Both the position numbers and the translations under genes were made by a program. 64,000 nucleotides of DNA from Tigriopus japonicus. Taxonomy: Eukaryota; Arthropoda; Copepoda; Harpacticoida; Harpacticidae. Positions within the stretch are counted from its first letter, which is position 1. Each line of letters opens with the position of its first letter. The notes beneath the pieces were generated by a model, which worked only from the letters and a program-made list of their open reading frames with translations, was not told where the DNA came from and ran no database searches. Shown here piece by piece: positions 44,837-59,800 of this stretch. The stretch spans positions 7,968,390 through 8,032,389 of the forward strand of contig CM021321.1 of NCBI GenBank assembly GCA_010645155.1, written 5' to 3'.

Positions 44837-47800
44837 ATGACCTCGAGTTTGGCACAAAAACATTCAAACAAAGGTAGGAAAATCGCAATCAAAACGAGTG
44901 CTAATATTTGCATCATCTTGGAAGAGTGGAGGAGAGTCTCTATAAACCACATGGGCAGAGTTTATTGAGGGACTTTTCGTGTTTGAATAACTCCCTTACC
45001 GGATCTGGCTCGAACATCAATCCAACCCTCCTTGTAAATCCTGGAGCGTAAAGAAGGGGTTTTACTTACTGTTTGCAAGTTTATTTGAGCCTTCCCCCTT
45101 TAAAACTACTCACTCGACAAGCGCCACGAGTCTAGACCCCAAGGTGCGAAGGAAAATAGGATTAGAGCTCGAGTTTGAAACAACAACTTCATGCCTCAAT
45201 TGTTACTTGAGACTACAACCCAGGTTCACGTAGGAAACCCCGATTCTGTTATCATTAAATTTACTGACCCCTTCCTGCATGAACGATCAAGACTTAATTT
45301 ACAAGCAAATGAATGCAAAGAAATGAATAGATTGTTAACATTACTGCAAGTGTGCTTTTGCCTCAAGGTACAGATACGAATAACCCAGCTATCTATTGCG
45401 AAATGTTCAAGTATTGAATAGAATAAATATGAAAGTAATGACAAACAGATTAAGTGATGCTTTTCGAGTGACATGTTCAATGCATTAACGTGATTTGCTC
45501 CGAGTCCAAAGACAAGATCTGGGTTCTGGAGGGGATGCTAGTGAGCTTCTCCCACTTATTAGATGGTTGGATTGCCTGATAGGCATCACATCGGCGCCTT
45601 AAGACATTCTTGATTATTCAACCTTGGCTAACTTGGAACCACAACATTTTCTAGCATGAAACCTGCGTGTAAAGATGCTGGTTGGTTTCTCGTTTCAGCT
45701 TTAAAGTCCTCTGGGAGTCCCCCGAGGATCTGTGTGGGATGTAAGGGACCCATCTTGGACCAATTCATCTTGCGCGTGGCTCCCAATCAAGAGTGGCACG
45801 GTTCCTGTTTGAAGTGCTCGGAATGTAAAATGTCCTTGGACGAGACTTGCACATGCTTTGTCCGAGATCAGAAGATCTACTGCAAAAATGATTATGTAAG
45901 GTATGGCTGATATTTAAAAAAGATATGTTGATGAGTCTGTGTGTGCGTAAATGCCGCCCCTATTGCGAACACTGAACCGAAATCCAGACCAAATCTGGCT
46001 AATTCTCCCCAGATCCTTTTTCATGCCCCGACTTTATCCTTTCACGCCCCCAACAAGTGAGCTGAGTTAGTGGTTAGCAGCTTGCTAGCTTGGACAAGTA
46101 GGGAAACTATGGAGCCCCCAAGCTAATCTGTGGTCTGGAGAACTGGCATGAAAAAGATTTGGTTACAACCATTAGAGGATTAAAAGCTGGGACGATGAGG
46201 ACGAAAAGCGGATTTTTTTCCCTCTTTAATGTCTGAGCTCCCGTGTTCTGGATACCAAGTACTAGTACTACTACTACGCACTTCAGCCACAGCCACTATT
46301 ACTACTACTACTCACACTTCGATTGGCCTCTGGGGCAAAGACGTACAAAACGCTCGGCTAGATGGAGAATCGAGGCTCCTAGGAGAAAACGGATCTTATG
46401 GAAAAAGATATACCAAAATACTGCGGCATGAAATGCAACAAGGGGACCATGAAACTTTGCCACTTTCCAAGCGAGGTCGTCCCAAATGTCATGGGACCAT
46501 GTGCTTTAGCCTCGAACTATCACATCCGTGATGTACAGTAAGATGCTCCAAAAGCCGGACCGTGATAAAACTTAAGCCAAGATTATTTTCACCGCGATGG
46601 GCATAGATTGTAGCCCTGTTCTGATAAGAGAAGCCTCAGGATGTACCCTCATACATCTCTGGGATCAACTTTAGTGAGCCCAATTATTGACATTTCCATC
46701 TTGAAAATGAATCGCCAGACTAGGAACTTCTTGTCGACTCTAAGAGTCATTCTTTCATGAGGCAATTGCTTAAAGACACACCCAAAATCTTGATCCTCCA
46801 GACATCTAGCTCGAAGGGTGTGAACTTAATTTGATTAGGGTATCTTGGTATCAAACCTGACGATAAGGAGAAAAGTAGCAGGGGGTGATACGTATAAGTC
46901 AAACTGTCTCAGTTTTGCTACAGTCACGTGGCCAACCTCAACTCTACCATTTGTCATCCACAACGAAGATTCAAAGAGATGTTCCCGATGAAACATTGAC
47001 AGAACGTCAAATTAGGTGGAATTCATGGCTGGGTTTCTGTTATTTAGTGCAATCAAAAAAATAGATCAAAACGGTGGCAATTAAAAGCAAATAAGAACTG
47101 GTTGAGCGGGAAGTTTATAAATGCCGTTTCATTGACATATACGTATAGGAATATCTGATTGAAAAATATCATCTGATATCTAGTGAAAAATCCGGTTGGA
47201 GTTCCTTCTAACTTGGCGAGTCAATTAACCGACACGTCTCTTTGCAATACATTAGTCAGAACTTATGCTTCGGTTTGGTTGTGCAGAAAAAAAATCATCG
47301 TTTTATCTGGGTCTTGGAGGACGAAGCTTTCCGCGGATCTCTTTGTGGGTCGCTTAGCTTATCTTTGTAAACGACTGTTTCTCTATTTTTGATGGCAATC
47401 AAAGTTTCGCCGCCTACTGTTTATCTCAGTGGTGATACTGGTGGTAATGTGGTTTGAAATTCGTTAATGAGACAAACCATTTCGCTTTGAAGGGAATAAA
47501 TCTCCTGAAAATGATCTAAGGTAGTCAAGAAGGGAGAAGGGGAGCTTCTTTTTGTTTTGGTGCAAGTGTACACACTCCTTCTGTAGTCTGAGATTACAGT
47601 GGAGAGATATTCTCTAGTTACTCTGTACACATTACAATACCGAGTCTCTATGCAAGGAAGGAGAACGAGTCTTCCATGACAGAACAGGAAGTAAAGACAC
47701 GAAAATAACAAGAGCTTCCCAGCCAATTCTTTCACCCTTTTTGGTTGCTCCAATGGACATACTATTGGTATCTTTTCCTTTCACGACGTTTATTCCTTAC

Positions 47801-50800
47801 CACAAAAAGAGCTAGTTGCTATAAAACGTTGACATTTGAGCCGTCACTCTATCTCCAGTTGGAAGTCAATTTAAAGCTCCAAGAGTGGCAAAAACTTGAA
47901 CTCTCGAACCTCCGGGGACAGCTCACATTTCAATAACTTGAGACATTAATGGATCAAGAGAATTGAACTTTTTGATGTCAATTTATCGAAGGTGTTGAAA
48001 GACCCGAGAATTTAGAGCCAGCAGGCGTAGCTACTAAGGCTAAAACGCCAAGTAGAAATGGACACCCGAGTTTGAGAGACTCTGAACCGGGTTCAAAAGA
48101 CCCTGAGAGACAAATCCTAGGAAAAGCTATGATCCAGATTTGCTGTGACCTGTTCCAGGCTCTTCAGTGCTCGTTGTGCCAAGTGCCAGGACCTCTTCTC
48201 ACCCGATGATTTTGTGATGAGAGCCAAGAACCAGATCTTCCATTTGAAGTGCTTCCAGTGTTTGTGCTGCGGTAAACAACTCGTTCAGGGTGACGAGTTC
48301 GCCCTGAAAAATGACAAGATCTTCTGCAAACATTGCGCTGACTTAGAGGCTTTTCACGAGCGATTTGAGGAACTCCCCGAGAGAAATAACAATAAGAGAG
48401 ATAACTACAAACAATCCAATCATTACCACAAGCTTTTCGCGGAAATGGCCTCAAAGTCCCACCAGGCCCAAGAGTGCTCATCAAGCACCACGAGTGAAGG
48501 GTTGAAGTCCTTCAAGGAGGAATCGGGGGAGGAAAAGGAAATGTTTGACTTTGACGAGGATGATGAAGACGACTCATCAGACATGAAATTCAATGGACGC
48601 GGTAAGTTCGAAAGAATGTTTGAAGAGCGAGGCTAAGTCATGCCCTACTTGTTTAATGCCTAAACCTAAAACTCACAATCTAGTTTCGTTCTTGACGACA
48701 TGCATTGTAGCCTTGTTAACTGAACTGTTTGAGTGTTAACCATAGCACGGGCTTTCTTTGGTAAGGAAGTGGGATATTGTGACAGGTTCTTCTCCACCGA
48801 CATCTGCTCTTTTGACTCTTTGTAGTGGGTCAGCATCCATCTCGAATGAATATTCCTTGTTGTGACTTGTTCTTGACAGTCTTGAAAAGTTTTCCGAAAA
48901 TGTATGGCAAGCCAAGATCGCTCTATGAGTCAACGTACTCTCACTCACACCCAATTGTAGCAGTAGCACACCAGGTGCCATTGGAGAATTCAATTTCGAG
49001 GTCCAGAAATGGAGACAAGAATGCCGAGGAGGACACTTCTCTCGATGGAACTGATCAGGAACAAAGATTACTCATGAGACCAGAACTGAGCACAAGTGAC
49101 ATTCCCATTAACAATCCCCAAACTTGAGTAGCTCAAGCTTAACCGAAAGCCTTGCATTCAAACCTCTGTGCACAATGTTTGAAGGTCACTGTGGATAATT
49201 GTTTTGACATGGGAAAGAATAACAACTGCCACCCTGGCCTCAATTGAGGGTGTAGTCGGCTCCAAATGGAAGAAGTCACTTAAAATATTTTAAAAGCACA
49301 TGCGACTGCCTGCCTGGCCCTTCGTGCATGCATTGAACGAGATGAAGCTTAGAGTTAGTGATATGGATCAAGGAATTCTTGGCTAGGGTCTTCAATTAAT
49401 TGCTGAGCTGTCCTGGCCTCACCTGTGTCATTAGATCTAGAATCGTACATCCAGCCAAGATCATTTCATGATCACGATGAAGTACACTCAAATTCATAAT
49501 GGCCTCATCATGGTGACCTAACGTCGATGTTAAATATCTCACTGTCTCCCATCAATCACTTGTCTTCCAACACACATCAGCTATCAATTCCTCATTTTTT
49601 CTGCCAAAAATGACGAGCTTCTTGCCCTCTGGGGAAAACAAAGGCACACAACATGTTTCTTAGCTGCCTATATGATCTCTTGTCAATCAACTGAATCCTC
49701 CCCACACCTCGTATTTATTTACCTTATTTTACTTCAGTGTTTTCCCCCATTTGTTCTCCATGTGTTTTGACTTGAAAAGTGTGGACAATTGAACAACACT
49801 CTGATGCACGTCTTGACCGGAAGTCGTTGACAAAACGGGACTCAGGATCATTGACTTGTGCCTTATTGGGTATTAAAGATAGTCATCTTTCCTTCCAACC
49901 GTTTTATGCTGGAAACTTGGAAGAGAAGAAGTCTGCATGCTTCCTTCACTCATTTCAATCAAGATCCTGCCAAATATCTTGGGAGTTTGAGTGGAGAGAG
50001 TGGGGGGATGTGTTTTCTCTTGGGAGCGTTGCAATATTTGTGGCTACAAAATTGAGCCCATCTCTTGCCGTATGACATGCTGACAATTGATTGATCATGT
50101 TTGATTAATGAAATATTACGGTTTGACGGGAGAGGGAAAACTTCCTTTGTTATTTGTTTTTCTCCAAGGAATTGGAGACGGCATCGAGATGGTTGGTTTC
50201 GCCATTAATCTCCATTCAAAATTGCCCCTTTCTTTCTTTTTTCATCATCGGAATTCAGACTCAATATTCTAATGACATGCTAATCAGAAACGCCAAAGAT
50301 GAGGGATTTTCCCCACGTAATTCTTCTCCATAAGTAAACAAAGATTTCAAATTAAGCCCAATCTGTTTGCTTTGTTCTTTGACTGGGTGTGAGTCTCTCT
50401 TCCTTCATTTTGTCCAAGAGCCCTAAAGGTTGGATATCTAGAACACAAAAGTTGTCGGGAGGAAACCCATTCCAATAACTCATAGAAAACAAGCCCAACC
50501 TTTTCACAAACAGACATAGACTATAATTGCTCGAGTGTCGAGCATTTGTTAGAAATGTGAGTCAATCACTTGATGACTCCATCATGTTTATCAACTACAT
50601 ATTCCCTAGGGAGTGCTACTGAAGCATGAGAATTTCAAATGGGAAGAAGCAGAGCATAATGAGAAGGAGAACCTCTGTCACCATCTCTCGCTCAAATCAA
50701 CTCCTCCAATCAGTCACAGATGTGCAATGTTTTCTCTTCCCTTTCAGATATGCAGAGATCTAGCTTAGATGAGAGAATCGAAGGCACCCCTGATAGCCAC

Positions 50801-53800
50801 TCATCTTCAGATGGAACCCTGAAATCTCCAGCATTGGGAGACGACCAGCAGCACCAGGTCCGGCGCAGTCGTGCTGGCCGGGTGCGCACTGTGCTGACCG
50901 AAAAGCAGCTGAACATGCTAAAAAGTTGCTACCAAGTGAATAAGCGCCCGGACGCGCTGGTCAAGGAGCAACTGGTTGAGCTAACCGGTTTATCCCCACG
51001 CGTGGTCCGTGTCTGGTTCCAGAATAAGCGTTGCAAAGACAAAAAGAAGTTGGCGCTTCTTCAAGAGAAGGTGAGTTCAGGGTGACTCTCTTGCGTAGGA
51101 TTGCATGCCATGGTGGGTGTGAATGTTGGTATTAAGAGTGGCTTTTGGTCATCACGACTTATTTGATCTTCGCGTGTGAGGTTGTTATAAATCTGTCAGG
51201 TGGAAAAAGAGCGAGTGGTTGGCGAGTTCGTCACCTAATAATTAGTGCTTTACCTGTTTTGTGGAGCGAGCTCTCAGGACATCCGGTTCCATTTCCGTAG
51301 CGGAGGGTAATCTAGAGACCAACTTTTTCCATGGAACATGACACACTATCATTATAGATCATGCAAGACATCGTCTAACCTCTTCGCCTCCTAGTTTGCT
51401 TTTCTCGTTCACTCCATTCTCCCTCTCCTTTTGAGTCCTTAATGGTGGGTAAGGTTTTTCTTTCCTTCCTCTAACTCTATTAGAGTCCGGCATGCATTCG
51501 TCCACTTCGTCGCAAGTGTCGAAGCGACAAAATTCCACCTCATTTGAATTTCCCCCACCTCGAGAGTCTCTTTGGCATCTTTCCTGCGTCGTTCGCAGAA
51601 TAAAGCAGCTCCAGGGAAAGAGCATCATGTTGATTCGAGAATGCGTGTGATTCAATTCACATGTTATGATTTCTATCTCCTTCCCCTCCTATTGCCCCCT
51701 GAAGTCTCCCAGGATCTGGCTAGAACACTTTATATATACGAACAAAGACCATCCCAACGAATGAATGGTTCTGTCTCCCGACGTCTTTCTTCATGAATCC
51801 ATTTTTCAGGTACTTTTGAACCCACCCAAAAAAAACGTTATTACAGAAACTGCAATACTTTGTTATAGAAAACTTTAGTTGTAAGGAGCAGGGAGCAGGC
51901 AGAGATCTCTTTTTGCTTCACGCCATTATGGCCCCTCACTTTTGGCAACTGCTGCTTCTAGTACTCTCAAGTGGATGTCCATCTTCGTATAAATAAACGG
52001 GGGGAGGTTCAGAGGAGCCAGGAAAGAAAGAAAGAAATAGAGAGATGTGCCTGTGGGGGGTTGAGTGGAACCCAAGTGAGTGTGTGACATCATACATTGA
52101 TGCTAACTTAGACGCCACTGGGATGCTCTTAAAGGTCTACTACGTACGATCCACCCGAAAAAAAAGGGAGAACTGGATCCAGCGATTTCGACTTCAAGCG
52201 ACTTTCCTCGACAATCAGAACCATGACACGACCATTTTTTGCATTTTCGATGAATCGATCACCGTGAAATATTGCAAGGCCAAGTTGTTCTCCGACGTGA
52301 AAGCTTTCAATGCATACGAGCGACTTAATGCATCTGTTTTTGGAATCGGATTCGAAACCCTTTATCAAATTGGAGTGACGTGGGGAAAAGCGAAAATAAA
52401 GTGGTGCGCCCATTACGAGTAAATAATGATCTGCGCGGGCAAGATGAAGGAGAGAGAAAAACTCTCTTGGTAATCCCAATACCATTACGTCGTTCATACA
52501 TCCAGCCAGATCATTTCCAGCAAATGGAATTATTAGATTTGAGCCGCAGGGAAAAGGGGTGGTGACTATAACAACCAAGAGTTTCTACTGGAAGGACTAT
52601 GAAGGGTAGAAGAAACGGGGATAATCCAGGAAGCCATTAATAAGAAATGAATTATGATCAGTTTCCTTGGATGTGATGGTGGCTTGATTGTGGCCCGGTT
52701 ATTTGAACACCATAAACATGCAAACTTTCGCCCAGAAAAAATGAGAAAGGGAAAAGATCCATCAACGATGAAAACTTGCCGAAGATGGGTCTTCCCTAGT
52801 GAACTCAATTGTGTGAGAAGAACAGTGACCTCTATGGCTACTAGGGATATTTGTATGAAATACATCCCATTTACTCAGTCATCATAAATATGTACTATAG
52901 GGAATGGGAGTCACAAAAAGGATCTGCTGAACTCTATTTTTACCCGCTAATACACGTACTATTTTCATTTGACACACTTGTTATTCTGAATCGTCCAATT
53001 GTTTGCTCCTTACCTTAGACAATGTGTCAGACTTTTACCTTCTGTTCCTCTTTTATTAAAGAATTATCTGAGGCTTGTACTGTCATCCTTAATTTTAAGA
53101 AGGAGTACTCAATGTGATAATTTGCAATGCCATTCTGACATGGCCTAATAATATGAAAAGCGCATTGTCAATGGCTAATAAGTCAGTTATTGAGAGCATT
53201 TAAAAGTATAGTCCAAGCATAGTAATACCCAGTAAAAATAACCATGCTTGAGTAATGTTCAGTACATAAGTCGCGTTTTTGCGATTGAAACACGAAGCTT
53301 ATGTAGTGAAACCGTACTAGAGCATGGTTATTTCTACCGCGTTTTACTCTGCTTCCAAATGCCCTCAACAACTGATCTCTAGTACCCGTATCGAACACTG
53401 CCGGCCAATAGTGCGAATGCTAGAGAGTGATCAAATTCCATTGAACCCTTCATCAATTTCACGAGAGATGAGCTCAATATTCACACCTTCTCAGCGGGTG
53501 GCTCGAAATTTCTATAAACAAGATCGCGCTTTGCGGTCTCATTTATGTTCCCTCAACGACTCAAGCACACCCTTCTCTAGCTGAAACTTCAATGGAGTTT
53601 GTCCATTTTTGAGAGGGGGAAAAAGAGACAGCAGATCAATGCTGGGAATGGCCAAATTGGAGAACAGGCTAAATTTGGAATATCATCTTGGTTGTTTACA
53701 TTCCCAGATCCATTCGGCCGTATCATCGAGACGAATTTGTTGTTTTAATAGTAAGAACGACGCTCACCGACATGTCCTCAATTGGAGCATTCTCAGGCAC

Positions 53801-56800
53801 GTCACGTTAAATAAGAACGTTCCTTCATCATCGTTTTTAATAACATCCCACTCGGAGTTTTGACCTGTCCTGTCATGATTTAAGTGGATACAAGTGCAAT
53901 AAACAAGTGTTCGAGTTGGAGGCTATTCTACTAATTAGCAATTTTTCGCCCCCTTCCTCCCTCGAGGCACATCATAGAGAAGTGAATAGGATAAAACCTG
54001 ATAGATACTCATCGGAAGGCTCCTATATTTATTGACATGAGACGCTTGTGTTTCTTTGCCTCGCCCACAGAAATCCTCTGTTCCAAGGTTCATCCCCTCA
54101 TTGTTGGTCATAGAACGCAGAGCCCACAAAGTCAACAATGCTATGTATGTACCAAGTTTGGATTTCAGGCCATCTGTGTTGACTTGTTCTCTCTCTTGCT
54201 CACATATTCACCATAGGACCCTTTTGAGGACCTCTAATGAAAGACAGCAAAGTTTGCTGGGGTCAAAAACATGGGGCCGAATCTCACGGGCTAAAGTTTC
54301 GTTTAATCGCAGATCAGCCGTAAGAAGCTCAGATACTTTTACTGTGGTCGATTATTTCATTGAAGGACCGTGTATGTACATAGTGTACTAATGACAATTG
54401 ACTCCTGTTTCGGGTGGTGTTGTGGATTGATCTTATCAGAATTTTAAGATAAGAGTGATGGGGTGCAAGGTAAAAGGTGGGCTTGGTAGAAGGTGTGATC
54501 CCCTGACAATTCTTCACATCTGGGGTAAATAATTTCCAGCAACGTTGCCCAAGCTTTTAAGAAGATTAGGCCACGGTTATTCGGGACCTTTTACCAAGGG
54601 CTTATCGACACTTGTTCTTGTTCTTCAGGAGAGCCAAAAACACGGCTATGGGAGCATGCACGGTATTCCTATGATAGCCTCCAGCCCTGTGATCAACGAT
54701 CCTAGCATGATTCCATCCATGGCCAATCAGCCCGTCGATGTTCAGCATTTTGAAGCACCCTGGAAGTCCTTGTACGACTTTGCCTCCAACTTAGATCCGG
54801 ACAAGATCGGAAGATATCCTCAGTTCCAGCCACTCTCCCAACAAGTAAGTCGCCTACTTACCATATGTGATTGAAATCATCAATCAGTCAAAGGAGTCAT
54901 TACGTAAGACGGGCTTTGAGCAAAATCAACATATTTGCCGGTTGCCACAAGGAAAGAAAGAGTCAGAGGGGTGATGATGACGCCCTTTGACGGCAAAAGT
55001 GTTCTACATGTCGGACTCTGATAAAGAGCTACTGTCAACGCTCAACAAACTAAAACAGACACTTACTCAGCAATAAGGATTAGAGCAACTCATTAGAGCT
55101 ATCATCGCTAAATAAATGCAAGCCGAAGTCTAATATTTTGACGATTCTGACGAATTTCCTCGAGTAAGATGAAACATTAGGTGAACTATTTGGAGCAATA
55201 AGTAGTAGCACAACTGGAGAATACAGTAGCTGTGTTTTCAAAGAAAAATAATGAACCCTTTTTGTCGAAGCTTCCAACTAATGATGGTATAGTACTATTA
55301 TGAACTTCAAACCGGGTCGGCAACCGGTGAGGGGACCAGGGGCAATTTGTGGGCCGAAGGATGGTCGTTGGTGGGCCCACGAGGGTTGGGAACAGTCTAG
55401 AATAGTGGGCCCGAGAACATTCATGGATTGTACTACTGGGCCCAGAGCTCTCAGATCCTTAATTTCTGGGCTCCTAAACCTACACAAAATCAAATTTGGT
55501 AGGCTTTGACCCAAAAAGTGTTGCCGACCCCTGTTTTTAGTAATTCACCTAATAACAATCACCTAAGACCAATCAAATTACATGTTTGATTTCATTGAAA
55601 GGAATATCAAAGGGGTTGATTGAGGAATTGTTTAAGAGTTACTTTATTCTATTCAAACGCAAGTGTGCAATACATTATCAAACTTGCAGAAGATCAATAA
55701 ACATTAGAACAAGTGTGTTTGTCCGCATGTGTATGGAGGAGACTTAAAGTTGAGCCAAAGTCACCACGGGAGTAATTATTGTAATGTCTGTATTGACAGA
55801 TCAAAGGCCGGTTGTTTTCAGTTTGGGGCACGATTTTGAGGGGTGATGTGCCTTGTCCGCGGATTTCCGAAGAAAACAAACAAAACAAGTCGTTGTGTTT
55901 GAGGGGGTAAAGAGCAAACGAACGAGTGAGTGAGAGGGCAAATCTATCCCTTTGAATCGATCCATGCCGACATTGGCGTCAGGTCCTTCGAACGAACGTC
56001 TGGAAGGAAGATGGAAAAAACATCCTCTGTGCTCTCTTTGCTTTCTTACATTTAGCAATCTGTCCCCGATAAAGCACTATTTTGTCTAGGTTTGTGGGAA
56101 CGAACGTTCCCGAGTTCATGACATGCGTTGCATTTCGACTAAGATCCTTCTATGTATTGTTAGTAAAAGTGCGTTGGATTATGGGAACAAGAGAACGGTC
56201 GTAGGTGCTAGATTCTTGACAGGCGTCATACTTCCTTTCGGCCTTTACAACTTTGTCTCTGATTCAACCATCAAAACGTCTAATTTCGTGGACTTCTTGA
56301 TGACAGATGTCCACATGAGTTGTCGTAGAGCGATTCGTTGTGCTAAGGATTCCACCTCTCTGATCTTATCACGCCCACCACCTCTTTTTCTCTCAATTTT
56401 ACAGCCCTCCTTTGTCATTAGATGATTCTCCATAGAGCCAGTCTTTCACTCAGTCATTCACAGGCAAAGAACATGGAGGAGGCACTCGAGGGTTGCCACC
56501 TGCGTTTTATTAGCTTGGCGACCCTGTCTGATGATTTTTCATTCAATTTAGATTTATGACGCTGATGTTCAAGGATGGGAAAATACTTTGTAACGACCAT
56601 TGGACATGTGCTTGAACAGCAGCGACTCCTCCTTTCATTTTTGAGGACTCAATATCAAGACAGTCTGAAAATGAGTCGTTTGCTTCAGTCCCAAGTAGTA
56701 ACTCAAATGGCTTCTGGACACGAGCCTTCATTTTATGGAAATGACTCAGGAGTTATCTCCCCTCCTGAGCTCTGGTTTTTGATTAGAAGTGCCCAACGCC

Positions 56801-59800
56801 GTTCTAAAGAGTCTCGGCAATGGCCTGATTTCGTGGCATGCATGTCATTCATTTCACGACCAAATAGAGGGGGGGATGAGAGATGTCACTGATTAGCTTG
56901 ACTTGACCAAGATGGATCCCTTAGTTTTCTTTTCTTACAATATACAGCTTAGGGTGATCTTCTTGGAATCAAAGGAGCGTAATTTATCCATAACCCCACT
57001 GTCAAAACTGTGCGGGTTTACATATCTACGGATGTCGTTAATTTAATAAAGGAATTTTTGGCCAGACTCGATGGCAAATGGGCACAGGTCAATCTGTGGT
57101 TTCCATTGAGTGACAAAAGAATATACCGGTCTTCCGATGCACCATCCATTAGTGAAAATGTGCCATGTATCTTGTGGAAATGTCAGTCGGATCAGAGTGT
57201 GCGACAACGACTAATGACCCTCAATCTCGCTCCCTACCTCCATCGCTCCTTCGTCCGCCTCTCATCCTCATCTAAATCAACAAAAGCTGCCTTGTCTTGG
57301 TCAGACGCTCAAATCTCAAATTAGACCTCATTTATTGTGACGGATTATCGATCACCCAGATCTAAAGTGGAACGGCCAATCCATCCCGGCTTGATCCATG
57401 CGGCAAGATCATCATGGTCTAACTATTACACTGAGACAGAGGGTGTCATTTCTCTCATCCGGGAGACAAGACGAAGAGTGTCCCGATGACCGACACTCTT
57501 GGCATTCCTCGCACTTTTTCTTGAGCTTGGTTTTGCCATTTGTATATTCATGCATGCATTCCAAGCATAATTTGTAGACACACGGGACAGGGAGAGAATA
57601 CTTCACCTCATGACAGCTTGAAGTCTGACATGCAATTTCAGATTAGACGGACCACGAGGGTTTGGGAGCCAAAGTGTCCAGCCACGTCGAACGAGCGTGC
57701 TTACATTCATTCTGATTCCGTTACGTAGTATATCTCATGGCCTATGAGAGCTCTTCTGGATCAAATCCGAGAAACTCTGCGACGTTATCAAAGTCCTACC
57801 AAAAGGGTGGCTGTGGCTTAAGGGGTATGAAGCTTGTCACTTGGCAATGTTAGGGTGGTATCTCTGCAGGGGATTGGCTCAGCAGGATGCAACACTTTTG
57901 AACCTTGAGCAGGTGCCCCATTCTAGGCCAGAAAAAAAAATCTTTGTCTAGCTTCCATTCAATTGGCAGGGTTACTGAAACGAGATCACGTTCTCGGAGT
58001 CTCGATTTTGGATCGACAACCAACATTGATTTTGTCTCTAAATGGAAAAGATGGTCGAGCTGCCGTGCTCTATTTTTGAGATTGTTTTCCAAACAGAGTA
58101 AGATCCTGGTTTAAGCTTTCGCATCCCTGGTCTGGCACGTCCCAACAATCCACTTACCTCACACCGCGTTTTTGGCACCCCCTCGTGAGATTTAGGTGTT
58201 GTGACATCCTCGTGTTTATGGAGGTCTCTCTGGACACACAGAAGGTGCCAATCTCTGAGTGAATTAATCATGTGAAGGTGACCATAAGCAGGGTCAGATT
58301 AACCCACCAACATGTCAACGTTATTGTTCCTTCAACTATTGGCATTGACCCAACCAACAATCACCCCCACAAAAGGACAGTTGTTCATATACTGACAACC
58401 AGTAATTGACAGATGGATTAATTGGTGTTTCCAGATCAATGGAAGCCTTCAATAATTTCTGTACATCAACGGGCTTGTACCCTATATTCATTCTTTGAAC
58501 GTCAATCGCAAACGAATCTTGTTTTTGCCAAGTTCTCGTGGACGGATGACCACCTCAACTTTGTTAGAGCGATGGAGAGAGACAATAAAAGTGAAGAAAA
58601 ACTCGTCTGCAGTAGAAGATCTGCAAATTATTGAGAACAGGTGTTGGAGGAGCAGTCAACGTCGTCAAGCACAGTCACGCCAGACAAAGTGAAGCGACAA
58701 TGAGTTTACAATCTTCGGCTGGCCTCCCAAGATCAATGCGATAACTAGCGATCCTTGCTTAGCAAGCAAATCAGTTTGAGATCCGATTCAAGTGTTCCCC
58801 TTTTGTGATTTTATTCCTGAAAGTAACTCTAGACATGGAATACCGTCCGCAGGGTTCATTTCTCTTATTGTCATAAATGCAGAAATATCAAGCAATAAGG
58901 GGGATGCAGGTGTTTCTCATGTCGCTTTTTTGCTCCTGTCTGGAGCCACAAAATGGAACTGTTCCAGGAACAGATTGGACAATCAAAACACAGTGGGCTT
59001 TAAAAAGCATAACTTTATCAGTTGGTCGCAAAGAGTGTCACGACAGGGCGAGATTCTCGTCGCGAAAGCCAGTCGAGACTTATGATCGGAATATGTCCAT
59101 GTGATGGACGAAAATATGTCGTGTTGGCAAATGGAACTGGAACTTACTTATCAAGCTTGGGAGTACGTAGTGTTCTAGGGGAATATCTAGAACACATGTA
59201 GTGATTCGGAGGACTGAGAGTGTTCGCAACAGGAGCGCTGAAAATGCAGATTTTGACAGAAAGAGAAACACTCACTCTCCTCCATTATTGTGGATGAGCT
59301 TCGTTGGCAGGCGGTTTGTTTTTGGAACTGATTGCACTTTTAGATTTCAGGATTGACACGAAACTTTTGCAAGAAGGTGGCTTTGAAGAGTGTGGTATGC
59401 TTGTTATGAAGGAGATAGGATGGAGCAGTTTTTCCTCTAGTGTGTTTTGATTAGCCATGCACATGTTTCGAAAAAAATAGATGATCGAGCATTCAAAATT
59501 ATCTTCACATTTTTCTTGTCATCCGGGTTTATTGATACTTCAATCTACCTAAGATTCATTGGCTTAAGTGAACAAAGTCAATGCAATGCCTTGTATGGTA
59601 CAAAATCAGCTATTTTACGTAGAATTAAAATCCCTTTTCCACGAACAGTTATGTTTCACAATGGGTTGTGTTCCAGGAAGATGGAAAAATCCTGATTCTA
59701 TTGAAGTGATGTGCGCAATAAGGTTACCTGTATTTGTTATTTGCTCCTGTATCGTTTTGCAATGTAAAGCCATCGAATGTTCATCAAAACCAAACGAAAA

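Noticed and set aside
45656..45698. In-frame ATG just before Islet exon 2
   Set aside because: A clear acceptor (TTTCTCGTTTCAG) follows it, and the exon at 44837-44873 joins in frame, so the upstream start is preferred.
52045..52578. Opposed frames of 125 and 149 residues in Islet intron 4
   Set aside because: They overlap on opposite strands, have no domain and lie inside a well supported intron.
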